Of a DNA stretch of 64,000 nt, positions 52,440-60,579 are shown piece after piece. The notes beneath the pieces are model-generated. The model saw only the letters and a list, made by a program, of their open reading frames with translations. It had not been told where the DNA came from and did not search any database. Each line of letters opens with the position of its first letter. Position 1 is the first letter of the stretch. The position numbers and the translations under genes were made by a program. Source of the DNA: Tunturiibacter empetritectus (lineage in GTDB: Bacteria > Acidobacteriota > Terriglobia > Terriglobales > Acidobacteriaceae); contig NZ_JACCCU010000002.1 in the NCBI RefSeq assembly GCF_013410875.1, positions 434,001-498,000 on the forward strand, given 5' to 3'.

Positions 52440-53279
52440 TTACGAGATCTCCAGCACATCCTCCGTCTTAGCAGCAATCGCCTTGGCTCTCTCCGCCACC
52501 TTAGCCGCAATCAAGTAGAAACCCTTAGCCAACTTCGAATCCGGTCCCGCCAGCGCCACCGGCAGCCCCTTATCTCCCCCCTCGCGAACCTGCGGATCAA
52601 GCTCCACGGCCCCAAGAAACTCCAGCCCAAACTGTGCCGCCGTCCGCTCCGTCCCACCCGCGCCAAACACGTCGATCACCTGACCGTCCGGCAATGTCAT
52701 CTGCGACATATTCTCCACCAGGCCAATCACCTCCACCTTCACCTGGTGAAACATCTCCAACGCCTTCCGCGCATCCTGCAGCGCCACGCCCGACCCCGTC
52801 GAAACCACCACAGCCCCCGTCAAAGGCACCGTCTGCACCAGCGAAATCACCACATCACCCGTCCCCGGCGGCAGATCAACAATCAGAAAATCCAACTCCC
52901 CCCACTCCACCTGCTGCAGAAACTGCCGAATGATCTGGTGCAGCATCGGCCCCCTCATCACCATGGGCTTATCCCCAGGCGAGATCAGCCCGACAGAAAT
53001 AAACTTCACCCCATGCGCCAGAATCGGCTCAATCCGATTCTCCCCCACAATATTCGGCTGCCGCGTCACGCCCAGCATCATCGGCACATTCGGCCCGTAG
53101 ATATCGGCGTCAATCAACCCCACGCGATACCCCAGCCTGCCCAACGAGACCGCCAGGTTCACCGCAACCGTCGTCTTCCCCACACCGCCCTTGCCACTGC
53201 CAATCGCCACCACATGCGCCACTCCCGGCAAAGGCTGCGGCCCCTGCGGTGCTCCTGCTCCCATATGTCCCATACTCAT
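52440..53279 (-). CDS. Mrp/NBP35-family P-loop ATPase lacking all cysteines
   Basis: A 279-residue ATPase with the deviant Walker A GSGKGGVGKTTVAVNLA near residue 27, DADIYGPNVPMMLG, MRGPMLHQIIRQFL and VDLPPGTGDVVISL, all standard for Mrp/ApbC iron-sulfur carriers. The segment that normally carries CPxC reads ENMSQMTLPDGQVIDVF, and the whole protein contains no Cys. It therefore cannot bind a cluster by the usual ligands. The usual N-terminal DUF59 domain is also absent. It precedes hrcA on the same strand, separated by a family D repeat. Confidence 0.9.
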   Translation of the reverse strand: MSMGHMGAGAPQGPQPLPGVAHVVAIGSGKGGVGKTTVAVNLAVSLGRLGYRVGLIDADIYGPNVPMMLGVTRQPNIVGENRIEPILAHGVKFISVGLISPGDKPMVMRGPMLHQIIRQFLQQVEWGELDFLIVDLPPGTGDVVISLVQTVPLTGAVVVSTGSGVALQDARKALEMFHQVKVEVIGLVENMSQMTLPDGQVIDVFGAGGTERTAAQFGLEFLGAVELDPQVREGGDKGLPVALAGPDSKLAKGFYLIAAKVAERAKAIAAKTEDVLEIS

Positions 53280-53301
53280 CCCCTATCCAAACGTCTATAA
53301 A

Positions 53302-53345
53302 GTTGTCATTCTGAGCGAAGCGAAAAACCCCCGCATTTTGCTCAC
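53302..53345. repeat. dispersed repeat family B copy
   Basis: GTTGTCATTCTGAGCGAAGC GAAAAACCCCCGCATTTTGC, the plainest copy of the family, in the gap between the thioesterase gene and mrp. Confidence 0.8.
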
Positions 53346-53375
53346 AGAGCGGAACGATGCTGGCTTAGTCGACAC

Positions 53376-53897
53376 TCACACATGCCATCCCGCCCCAAGC
53401 GCCGCCCTCATCTCCTTCTTCCTCAGCGTCTCTCCCGCCCGCATCTCTCGCCGCCGCCCCGCATCGTCAAACCTGCGCTTCTGATGCTCCGTCTCCGGCA
53501 CCACCTGTGGCACCACTAACCGATTCCCCTCACGATCCACCGCAACAAACGTCAGGTAAGCCGAAGAGACATGCCGCAATCTCTGCTCCCGCACATCCTC
53601 CACCATCACGCGCACCCCAATCTCCATCGACGTCCGAAACGCCCGGTTCACACTCGCCTTCAAGATCAGCAACTCCCCAACCCGTACCGGAGCAACAAAA
53701 TCCAGATGGTCCATACTCGCCGTCACCGTAAATGCCCGGGCATGCCGGCTGGCGGCCATCGCGCCGACCAGATCGATGTACTGCATCAAACGCCCGCCAA
53801 ACAGGCTCCCCAGCGCATTCGAGTCCGCAGGCAATACAATCTCGCTACGCTCCGACTGCGACTCAGCCACCGTCCGCTCTAAAACCAGATCGCTCAT
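53376..53897 (-). CDS. acyl-CoA thioesterase (hotdog fold)
   Basis: A 173-residue hotdog enzyme related to YciA/BFIT. Diagnostic blocks are VLPADSNALGSLFGGRLMQY IDLVGAMAASRHA, VTASMDHLDFVAPVRVGELL and MEIGVRVMVEDV. It hydrolyses acyl-CoA thioesters in the cytoplasm. The Lys/Arg-rich C-terminal ~35 residues extend beyond the fold. ATG 53897 begins the conserved part; the frame upstream to 54074 looks non-coding. It is divergent from the TPR gene. Confidence 0.9.
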   Translation of the reverse strand: MSDLVLERTVAESQSERSEIVLPADSNALGSLFGGRLMQYIDLVGAMAASRHARAFTVTASMDHLDFVAPVRVGELLILKASVNRAFRTSMEIGVRVMVEDVREQRLRHVSSAYLTFVAVDREGNRLVVPQVVPETEHQKRRFDDAGRRREMRAGETLRKKEMRAALGAGWHV

Positions 53898-54024
53898 TCC
53901 TACAAGTCTAAATCGCCGCAAACCGATCTGCTGAAGATATGCCACCGCGCCACGCCGCGCGCCCACAGCAGAATCCAAGTCACAGAACTTGCCAACCCGG
54001 CCCCCTACACAGCACCATCGATCC

Positions 54025-54336
54025 ATGGACAAGATCGCCGCTCTCACTGAAATCCTCACCGCGGACCCCACCAACGCCTTCGCCCGCTACGGCCTCGCCA
54101 TGGAGCACATCAGCCAGGGCCACACCGACACCGCTCTCGCCGAGTTCACCACCCTCATCCAGCACAGCCCCGACTACGTCCCCGCCTATCAGATGTCCGC
54201 CCAGACCCTCGTTAAACTAGGCCGCACCAAAGAAGCTCTCGAACGCCTCCACCACGGCATCGCCACCGCCAACCGCACCAACAACCAGCACGCCCTCGCC
54301 GAGATGGAAGCCCTCCGCGACGACCTCACCACCTGA
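54025..54336 (+). CDS. small TPR-repeat protein
   Basis: A 103-residue protein of about two and a half tetratricopeptide repeats: AFARYGLAMEHISQGHTDTA, YVPAYQMSAQTLVKLGRTKE ALERLHHGIATA. TPR proteins bind partners; none is indicated beyond the AAA/VWA genes that follow by ~100 bp on the same strand. ATG 54025 is chosen because the first helix (MDKIAALTEILTADP) begins there. Confidence 0.85.
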   Translation: MDKIAALTEILTADPTNAFARYGLAMEHISQGHTDTALAEFTTLIQHSPDYVPAYQMSAQTLVKLGRTKEALERLHHGIATANRTNNQHALAEMEALRDDLTT

Positions 54337-54440
54337 CCCCATACGAACGCATTTGAGTTTCATATCGAAATTTGCAAGCGCATTTGTTCATACGCAGAGC
54401 GTCTGAACCCTTGATCAACGCCAAACATCTATACTTAGAC

Positions 54441-55985
54441 ATGGCGACCTCACTCCCGACCACCCTAGGCTCTCTCCGCGCAAGCGAGTTCACCCCAGCC
54501 CGCCTCGCCCGCAGCGTAAAAGACGAGCTCCGTGAAAATCTAATCGCCAAACTTCGCGCCTCCGCCCAATCGAAGGAAGGCAACAAGGCCCCGCTCTTCC
54601 CCGGCATCGTCGGCTACGAGGACACCGTCGTCCCCCAGATCGTCAACGCCGTCCTCTCGAAGCACAACTTCATCCTCCTCGGTCTCCGTGGTCAGGCGAA
54701 GTCCCGCATCCTGCGCTCGCTCACTACGTTGCTCGATCCGCACTGCCCGTACATCGCCGGCTCCGAGATCCGCGACAATCCCTACGCCCCCATCTCCAAG
54801 TTCAGCCGCGACCTCATCGCGCGCCTCGGAGAAGACACGCCCATAGCGTGGCTTACACCAAATGACCGCTTCGTCGAAAAGCTAGCCACCCCCGACGTGA
54901 CAGTAGCCGATCTGGTTGGAGATATAGATCCCATCAAGGCCGCCCGCAGCAATCAGGATCTCGGCAGCGAACTCACCATGCACTACGGCCTGCTCCCCCG
55001 CGCCAACCGCGGCATCTTCGCCATCAACGAGATCCCCGACCTCGCCGGAAAGATTCAGGTCGCTCTCTTCAACATCATGCAGGAGGGCGATGTGCAGATC
55101 AAAGGCTACCCCGTCCGCCTCCCGCTCGACGTGGCCATCGTCTTCTCCGCCAACCCCGAGGACTACACCGCCCGCGGCAAGATCGTGACCCCGCTCAAAG
55201 ACCGCATCGGCAGCGAGATCCGCACTCACTATCCAGAAAATGTCGAAGAAGGCATCGCCATCACCGCGCAGGAAGCCTGGTCCTCACGCCCAGCCTCCAA
55301 GATCGAAATCCCTCATTACATCCGCCAGATCGTCGAACAGATCGCCTTCACCGCACGCGAAGACAAGAAGGTCGACAAGCGCAGCGGTGTCTCGCAGCGT
55401 CTTCCCATCTCCACAATGGAGCTAGTCGTCTCAAACGCCGAACGCCGCGCCCTGCTCCACGACGAAACCATAGCCGTCCCCCGGGTAGGCGACATCTACA
55501 CCGCACTCCCCGGCATCAGCGGCAAGATCGAACTGGAGTACGAAGGCGAGATGCGCGGAGCCGACACCGTCATTCGCGAGATCATCCGCACCAGTGTAGC
55601 GAACGTCTTCGACAAGTACTTCGCCGCCACCAACACCCAGCAGATCGAGCAGTGGTTCAACCTCGGCGGCACCGTCCAGCTCAACGACGAGCAGCCCTCC
55701 AGCGGCTCTCTCGAAGAGCTCAAACAGATTCAGGGCCTCATCGAAAAACTCTCACCGCTCGAGATCAACTCAAAGTCCAAACCCGAGATCACCGTAAGCG
55801 CCGCCGAGTTTCTCCTCGAAGGCATGTACGCCCACAAGCGTCTTAGCCGCACCGAAGAGCGCGCCTTCAGCGCCGCCGAAAAGAAGTCCCGTAACGACCA
55901 AGCCTCGCAGTACGCCGAAAAGATGCGCGACCGCGAGATCGAACGTGACGACTATGCCAAGCGCACCCGCCGCGGCTTCAATTAA
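54441..55985 (+). CDS. MoxR/Mg-chelatase-like AAA+ ATPase
   Basis: A 514-residue ATPase. Walker A is FILLGLRGQAKSRILRSL, with Ala where most have Gly; Walker B/sensor area reads GIFAINEIPDLAGKIQVALF and DVAIVFSANPEDYTARG; arginine finger region PLKDRIGSEIRTHY. The C-terminal ~150 residues are helical and charged (AAEKKSRNDQASQYAEKMRD). This type is usually annotated as magnesium chelatase subunit or sigma-54-interacting, yet it pairs with a VWA protein two genes on, as in MoxR/RavA-VWA systems. Likely a metal- or protein-complex remodelling ATPase. ATG 54441. Confidence 0.87.
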   Translation: MATSLPTTLGSLRASEFTPARLARSVKDELRENLIAKLRASAQSKEGNKAPLFPGIVGYEDTVVPQIVNAVLSKHNFILLGLRGQAKSRILRSLTTLLDPHCPYIAGSEIRDNPYAPISKFSRDLIARLGEDTPIAWLTPNDRFVEKLATPDVTVADLVGDIDPIKAARSNQDLGSELTMHYGLLPRANRGIFAINEIPDLAGKIQVALFNIMQEGDVQIKGYPVRLPLDVAIVFSANPEDYTARGKIVTPLKDRIGSEIRTHYPENVEEGIAITAQEAWSSRPASKIEIPHYIRQIVEQIAFTAREDKKVDKRSGVSQRLPISTMELVVSNAERRALLHDETIAVPRVGDIYTALPGISGKIELEYEGEMRGADTVIREIIRTSVANVFDKYFAATNTQQIEQWFNLGGTVQLNDEQPSSGSLEELKQIQGLIEKLSPLEINSKSKPEITVSAAEFLLEGMYAHKRLSRTEERAFSAAEKKSRNDQASQYAEKMRDREIERDDYAKRTRRGFN

Positions 55986-56055
55986 AAGCACTTCTCTACC
56001 CGCATGAGGAAAGCTCAAGGTAGATTCGGGCTTTCCTCACGTAACGGCTCAAACT

Positions 56056-56475
56056 ATGCTCCTGACATCCACCCTCGCGCTGCTTGCCTTCGCCGCTCCC
56101 CCGGAGAAGGCGCGCCCGCACCTCTCTGCGGATCAACTCAACGACATCGCCACCATCCTCGCCCACGACGAAGGCTGGCCCCTGAGCGACCCCGACTACA
56201 CCCTCGACCCCATGCATCCCGACACCGATGACGGCTTCGACTCGATCGGCATCTACAAAAAAGCCCATCTAGTCCGCATGTACTCCATCGACCCCACCAC
56301 CGGCGACGTGGTCGACTTCCTGCGCGGCTGTCAGGTCTTCCGCTTCGACGACATCAAGTCGTTTCAATCGAAGATCAGGCAGCAGTCGCAAGCACCCGCA
56401 CTCACCGACAAACAGCTCGCAGCCAAGGCAGGCTGCCCGCAACTCACCGTCGTCAACACCCGCTGGGTCCACTAG
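56056..56475 (+). CDS. small exported protein between AAA and VWA genes
   Basis: A 139-residue protein with a short hydrophobic N-terminus (MLLTSTLALLAFAAPP, signal-like) and an acidic body (LSDPDYTLDPMHPDTDDGFD, IYKKAHLVRMYSIDPTTGDV). Two Cys (GCQVF, AGCPQL) could form a disulfide. No family was recognised. It sits in a three-gene run AAA - this - VWA, 9 bp before the VWA gene, which suggests functional linkage or a lineage-specific insertion. Confidence 0.65.
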   Translation: MLLTSTLALLAFAAPPEKARPHLSADQLNDIATILAHDEGWPLSDPDYTLDPMHPDTDDGFDSIGIYKKAHLVRMYSIDPTTGDVVDFLRGCQVFRFDDIKSFQSKIRQQSQAPALTDKQLAAKAGCPQLTVVNTRWVH

Positions 56476-56484
56476 GCGAAAACT

Positions 56485-57729
56485 ATGAAGCGCGTCCGAT
56501 ACACAAAGTTCACCGGCGACCTCGCCTCCTCTTTCGGCCTCGAAGACCTCATGCAGGCCCTCTCTGACTTTCTGCTCGACTCCGGCTTCAACGACCCCAT
56601 GTCCCGCTTCCAGGAGTTCGACGGCGACCAGACCATGGAGAACCTCCGCGAAGCCATACGCCAAGCCCTCGACTCCGGCGAACTCTTCGACGATGAAGCC
56701 CAGGAAAAATACGAAGCCCTCTCCGAAGAACAGGTCGAAGAACTCATCGACCAGATCATCCAGAAGATGCAGGAGCAGAACTTTATCAACGCCGAGATGC
56801 CCCAGCAAGGCCAGGGCGAACAAGGCGACGGCGACGGCGACGCCCGCTTCGAGGTCACCGACAAGGGCATGGACTTCCTCGGCTACAAAGCCCTACGCGA
56901 ACTCCTCGGCCCCCTCGGCAAATCCAACCTTGGCCGTCACGACACTCGCCACGAAGCCGCCGGCGTCGAGACTAACGGCAGCAGCAAGCTCTATGAGTTC
57001 GGCGACACCCTGAATCTCGACATCACCGCCACCCTCTCAAGCGTCTTCGCCCGCGAAGGGCTCGCTACCGCCATCGAAGGCGAAGAGCATGCGCCGCTCA
57101 ACATCTACCACTCCGACATCCACGTCCATCAGTCCGACTACCAATCCTCCTGCGCCACCGTCGTCCTGCTCGACTGCTCCCACTCGATGATCCTCTACGG
57201 TGAGGACCGCTTTACCCCCGCCAAGCGCGTCGCCATGGCCCTCTCACACCTCATCCGCACCCAATTCCCCGGTGACACCCTCAACCTCGTCCTCTTCCAC
57301 GACACCGCCGAAGAGATCCCCGTCTCACAACTCTCCCGCGTCAAGGTCGGCCCGCACTACACCAACACTCGCGAAGGCCTTCGCATGGCGCAGCGTATCC
57401 TCGCCCGCCAGAATAAAGACATGAAGCAGATCGTCATGATCACCGACGGCAAGCCCTCCGCCCTCACCCTCCCCGACGGTCGCATCTACAAGAACGCCTT
57501 CGGTCTCGACCCCCTCGTCATCTCCGAGACCCTCGAAGAAGTCTCCCGCTGCAAGCGCTCCAACATCATGATTAACACCTTCATGCTCGCCAGCGACTTC
57601 TCCCTCGTGCAGTTCGTCCAGCAGGTCAGCGCGATGTGCCGCGGCAAAGCTTACTTCACCACCCCCGAAAATCTAGGCAACTATCTCCTGATGGACTTCA
57701 TGTCCCGCCGCATGAAAACCGTGCATTAA
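56485..57729 (+). CDS. VWA-domain partner of the AAA ATPase
   Basis: A 414-residue protein. The N-terminal ~220 residues are helical and acidic ([56 protein letters not shown]). The C-terminal VWA domain has an intact [15 protein letters not shown] (DxSxS), a Thr in HYTNTREGL, and [11 protein letters not shown]. Such VWA proteins work with MoxR-type ATPases, as in CoxE, ViaA and chelatase D subunits. No signal peptide, so it is cytoplasmic. Confidence 0.87.
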   Translation: MKRVRYTKFTGDLASSFGLEDLMQALSDFLLDSGFNDPMSRFQEFDGDQTMENLREAIRQALDSGELFDDEAQEKYEALSEEQVEELIDQIIQKMQEQNFINAEMPQQGQGEQGDGDGDARFEVTDKGMDFLGYKALRELLGPLGKSNLGRHDTRHEAAGVETNGSSKLYEFGDTLNLDITATLSSVFAREGLATAIEGEEHAPLNIYHSDIHVHQSDYQSSCATVVLLDCSHSMILYGEDRFTPAKRVAMALSHLIRTQFPGDTLNLVLFHDTAEEIPVSQLSRVKVGPHYTNTREGLRMAQRILARQNKDMKQIVMITDGKPSALTLPDGRIYKNAFGLDPLVISETLEEVSRCKRSNIMINTFMLASDFSLVQFVQQVSAMCRGKAYFTTPENLGNYLLMDFMSRRMKTVH

Positions 57730-57737
57730 ACTCCCTC

Positions 57738-57820
57738 CGACCAACGGGAGGACCAAGCGAAGCGGTATACCAGTCACGAAGTGACCGCGCCGCGCGCAGC
57801 GGGCCCGTCCGGCAGGACAA
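57738..57820. repeat. dispersed repeat family D, copy 2
   Basis: GACCAACGGGAGGACCAAGC ... GTCACGAAGTGAC ... GGGCCCGTCCGGCAGGACAA. Ends match copy 1 at 52338. It separates the VWA gene from the COG4280-type gene. Confidence 0.8.
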
Positions 57821-57847
57821 CTATCAGCTAACATCATCAAAAGGAAA

Positions 57848-58609
57848 ATGATGGGCACAGGCTGGGCACATATCGGCACCTCAATCACAGCCTCCTTCCT
57901 GGCCTCCCTCGTCGAGTGCGTAGAAGCCCTCACCGTCGTCCTCGCCGTGGGCAGCGTCCGCGGCTGGCGCTCCGCTCTCATCGGCAGCGCCTCAGCCATC
58001 GCCGTCCTCCTCCTCATCATCGCAGCGCTCGGCAACGTCCTCACCCACATCCCGCTACACCTCCTTCAACTCACCGTAGGCACTCTCCTGCTCCTCTTCG
58101 GCCTGCGCTGGCTGCGGAAAGCCATCCTCAGAGCCGCGGGCCTCATCCCTCTTCACGACGAAGCCGCTGCCTTCTCCAAGAACACGGAGGCCATGCGCCG
58201 GCACGCCAACCTCCCCACCGCCTGGGACAAGATCGCCTTCGCCGCCGCCTTCAACATCACCATGCTCGAAGGCACCGAAGTCGTCTTCATCGTCATCGCC
58301 ATCGGTGCAGGCCGCGCCGGCACGCTCCTCCCCGCCAGCCTCGGCGCAGTGGCTGCGCTCCTCGTCGTCATCGCCCTCGGCCTCATCCTTCACCGCCCCC
58401 TCGCGCGAGTCCCCGAAAACACCCTCAAGTTCCTCGTCGGCATCCTGCTCTCTGCCTTCGGAACCTTCTGGGTGGGCGAAGGCCTCGACCTCCACTGGCC
58501 CGCAGCCGACTGGTCGATCCTCGCCCTCATTGCAGCCTACCTGCTCCTAGCCCTGGCGATGGTTCCCCTCTGCCGCAGTCGCTCGCAAACCGAGCCATCA
58601 ATCCCATAA
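57848..58609 (+). CDS. COG4280-type membrane protein
   Basis: A 253-residue protein with six to seven membrane segments arranged as a repeat. Each half carries a Glu pair in a helix: ASFLASLVECVEALTVVLAV and FNITMLEGTEVVFIVIAIGA. This duplicated E-x2-E pattern is typical of COG4280 and distantly of FTR1/GDT1-type ion carriers, so metal or ion transport is a reasonable guess. Start ATG 57848, with AAGGA three bases upstream; ATG 57851 is also possible. It is followed by a small companion gene. Confidence 0.78.
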   Translation: MMGTGWAHIGTSITASFLASLVECVEALTVVLAVGSVRGWRSALIGSASAIAVLLLIIAALGNVLTHIPLHLLQLTVGTLLLLFGLRWLRKAILRAAGLIPLHDEAAAFSKNTEAMRRHANLPTAWDKIAFAAAFNITMLEGTEVVFIVIAIGAGRAGTLLPASLGAVAALLVVIALGLILHRPLARVPENTLKFLVGILLSAFGTFWVGEGLDLHWPAADWSILALIAAYLLLALAMVPLCRSRSQTEPSIP

Positions 58610-58619
58610 GGAGACCGCC

Positions 58620-58838
58620 CTGAACTCGATCAAAACGATCCTCCGCGAGATCTTCGGCCTCTTCGTCGACGACAGCAGCTTCGCCCTCGCCATCCTCCTC
58701 TGGCTCCTTATCGTGCGAACTCTCTCGCCCCACCTCGGACAGGCCTCCGCATGGTCAGGCCCCATCCTCTTCTTCGGACTTGCCCTCATCCTGATCGAAA
58801 GCGCCACCCGCTTCTCCAGGCGGCGCACTCTCAAATAA
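58620..58838 (+). CDS. small membrane protein with probable CTG start
   Basis: A 72-residue frame directly after the COG4280-type gene. The only plausible start is CTG 58620, with AGGAG six bases upstream; there is no in-frame ATG, and the sole GTG lies deep inside. The protein reads NSIKTILREIFGLFVDDSSF, a first helix ALAILLWLLIVRTL, a second GPILFFGLALILIES and a basic end RFSRRRTLK. It sits 10 bp downstream in a likely two-gene operon, so it may be a subunit or partner of the COG4280-type protein. Confidence 0.7.
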   Translation: MNSIKTILREIFGLFVDDSSFALAILLWLLIVRTLSPHLGQASAWSGPILFFGLALILIESATRFSRRRTLK

Positions 58839-58841
58839 CTT

Positions 58842-60419
58842 CTAGTGATGCAGATCCAGCCCAAACTTCGGTGCTGACTTCGTCCCACTCACCTTCACAG
58901 GAATCACAGCACCTGCCCCATCCTTCTTGAAGAATGGATCGACCGGCTTCAGTAGAATCGACTTCCACCTCGAAGCCACCATCTGCGACACCTTCGCCTT
59001 GGTCCGCACCTTCCCCGCGAACTCGAAGCGCTCTCCATCCAGCGTGTACTCTCCCGCCAGCATCACATCCGCTCCGGGCAAGCTGTAGTTCAGTTTGCTG
59101 AAACTAAGCCGCCCAGCATCCATCACAAACTCTCCCACCATCTCGGAAGGCACGTCCTCCGCACCAGGCTTCGCGGCCTTCGGATCTCCCTGCGCCCGCA
59201 GGCTCAACATATCCACCTTGTCCTCTATCTCGGGATTGGAGAAATGAATCTGCTCGAGCACAAAGCCACCCTTCAATCCGATCTTCTTCGCCACGCTCTC
59301 CGGCCCCGGACGAATATGCAGCTTCGTCTTCATCTGCAGCCGACCTGTCATCACCACCGGCGTGGTCTTCACCGCAAGCTGCAAAAAATCCTGTATCCGC
59401 CCCGCCGGCACATTCACATCGAGATCAATAATGTGTCCCTTACCCTTCACATTCACCACCGCTCCGCTGCACGTAAACTCCGACCTGCCCAATCGTGCCT
59501 CTACCGGTTGCAAATACGTATCGCCACTCGTCCCATCTACAATCGCATGAAACTTCGTATGCAGCGGCACCGGATGATTCGCCGTATCCAGCGAAAAGTT
59601 CGGCGTCTCCGTCGTCCCATCCACCACAATCCTGTTCAACTGCCCGCCAAACTCACCCACCGAAGACAGCATCCCGCCAATCCCTTTGATCGTATTCAAA
59701 TCCGCATGATCGAACGTGTATCTTCCCGTCACAGTCGAGTCGCCCGGGCTCTCGTTATTCCACGGCCCAAACGTTCCCGTCGCATGAATATCGCCCTTCG
59801 GAATCGCATTCACCAGCGTCGCATCGTACCTCCACGGCGCATCCGGCCCAACGTTCCGCATCACAATGCGGCTCATCTCGAACTCCTTCGGCTCTTTGTC
59901 CGGCTTGATCGTCCCGATGATCAGCTTCGAATCGTCGAACACAATCTCATCCACCAGGATCTTGATCTTGCCCAGATGTCGCTGTCCCTTCGGCGCCTGC
60001 TGCCGCATCTCTCGCGGCGGAATGTGAATCGCCATACCTGCAACATGCACCGTTCCCACATGCATCGGCTTCACAAACAAGCCCGACAGGCTCGCATGAA
60101 ACGAAAAGTGACCAAGCGATATCAGAGCATCCTTAGCCCCAGCCGCAACCACCTCGTCCTGCGGATAGATACGCAGCCCATCTCCGGACACCTCAAGCCC
60201 CTTCAGCACAGAGACGGAAAAGCCATCCATCTCCACCCTGCTGTTGAAGCGAGTGCTCAACGTCTCGATGACGCGCCCCTTCAAAATCGGCATCGCCCGA
60301 TGAACCACGATCTCGCCGATCACCGCAAGAACAATGACCGCAATCAGCAAAGAGATCAAAATCCAACCCCACACCCCTCGATGCCTCCGAGTCTTCAAAT
60401 CACTTATCGATTCGTTCAT
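58842..60419 (-). CDS. AsmA-like membrane-anchored protein
   Basis: A 525-residue protein with a membrane helix (WGWILISLLIAVIVLAVIGE) and a long beta-rich periplasmic part. The segment ILKGRVIETLSTRFNSRVEM and FSVSVLKGLEVSGDGLRIYP is typical of the AsmA/YhdP-type N-domain, and the end ...VIPVKVSGTKSAPKFGLDLHH is a usual AsmA-like finish. These proteins aid lipid transport or outer-membrane homeostasis. It is convergent with the COG4280/small-protein pair. Confidence 0.82.
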   Translation of the reverse strand: MNESISDLKTRRHRGVWGWILISLLIAVIVLAVIGEIVVHRAMPILKGRVIETLSTRFNSRVEMDGFSVSVLKGLEVSGDGLRIYPQDEVVAAGAKDALISLGHFSFHASLSGLFVKPMHVGTVHVAGMAIHIPPREMRQQAPKGQRHLGKIKILVDEIVFDDSKLIIGTIKPDKEPKEFEMSRIVMRNVGPDAPWRYDATLVNAIPKGDIHATGTFGPWNNESPGDSTVTGRYTFDHADLNTIKGIGGMLSSVGEFGGQLNRIVVDGTTETPNFSLDTANHPVPLHTKFHAIVDGTSGDTYLQPVEARLGRSEFTCSGAVVNVKGKGHIIDLDVNVPAGRIQDFLQLAVKTTPVVMTGRLQMKTKLHIRPGPESVAKKIGLKGGFVLEQIHFSNPEIEDKVDMLSLRAQGDPKAAKPGAEDVPSEMVGEFVMDAGRLSFSKLNYSLPGADVMLAGEYTLDGERFEFAGKVRTKAKVSQMVASRWKSILLKPVDPFFKKDGAGAVIPVKVSGTKSAPKFGLDLHH

Positions 60420-60579
60420 GTTTTTCGATCACAACTTCCGTGAGGTTTGATGCGGAAAACTGAAGAGCGGCTCAGGGTCAAAAACAAACCAACACGATCC
60501 GTCAGGCCGCCACTTATGTGACACTACAAAACAAAAGCCATCTACGAAAAAGACACGCGGGCAAACTGCAAGCCCTGTG

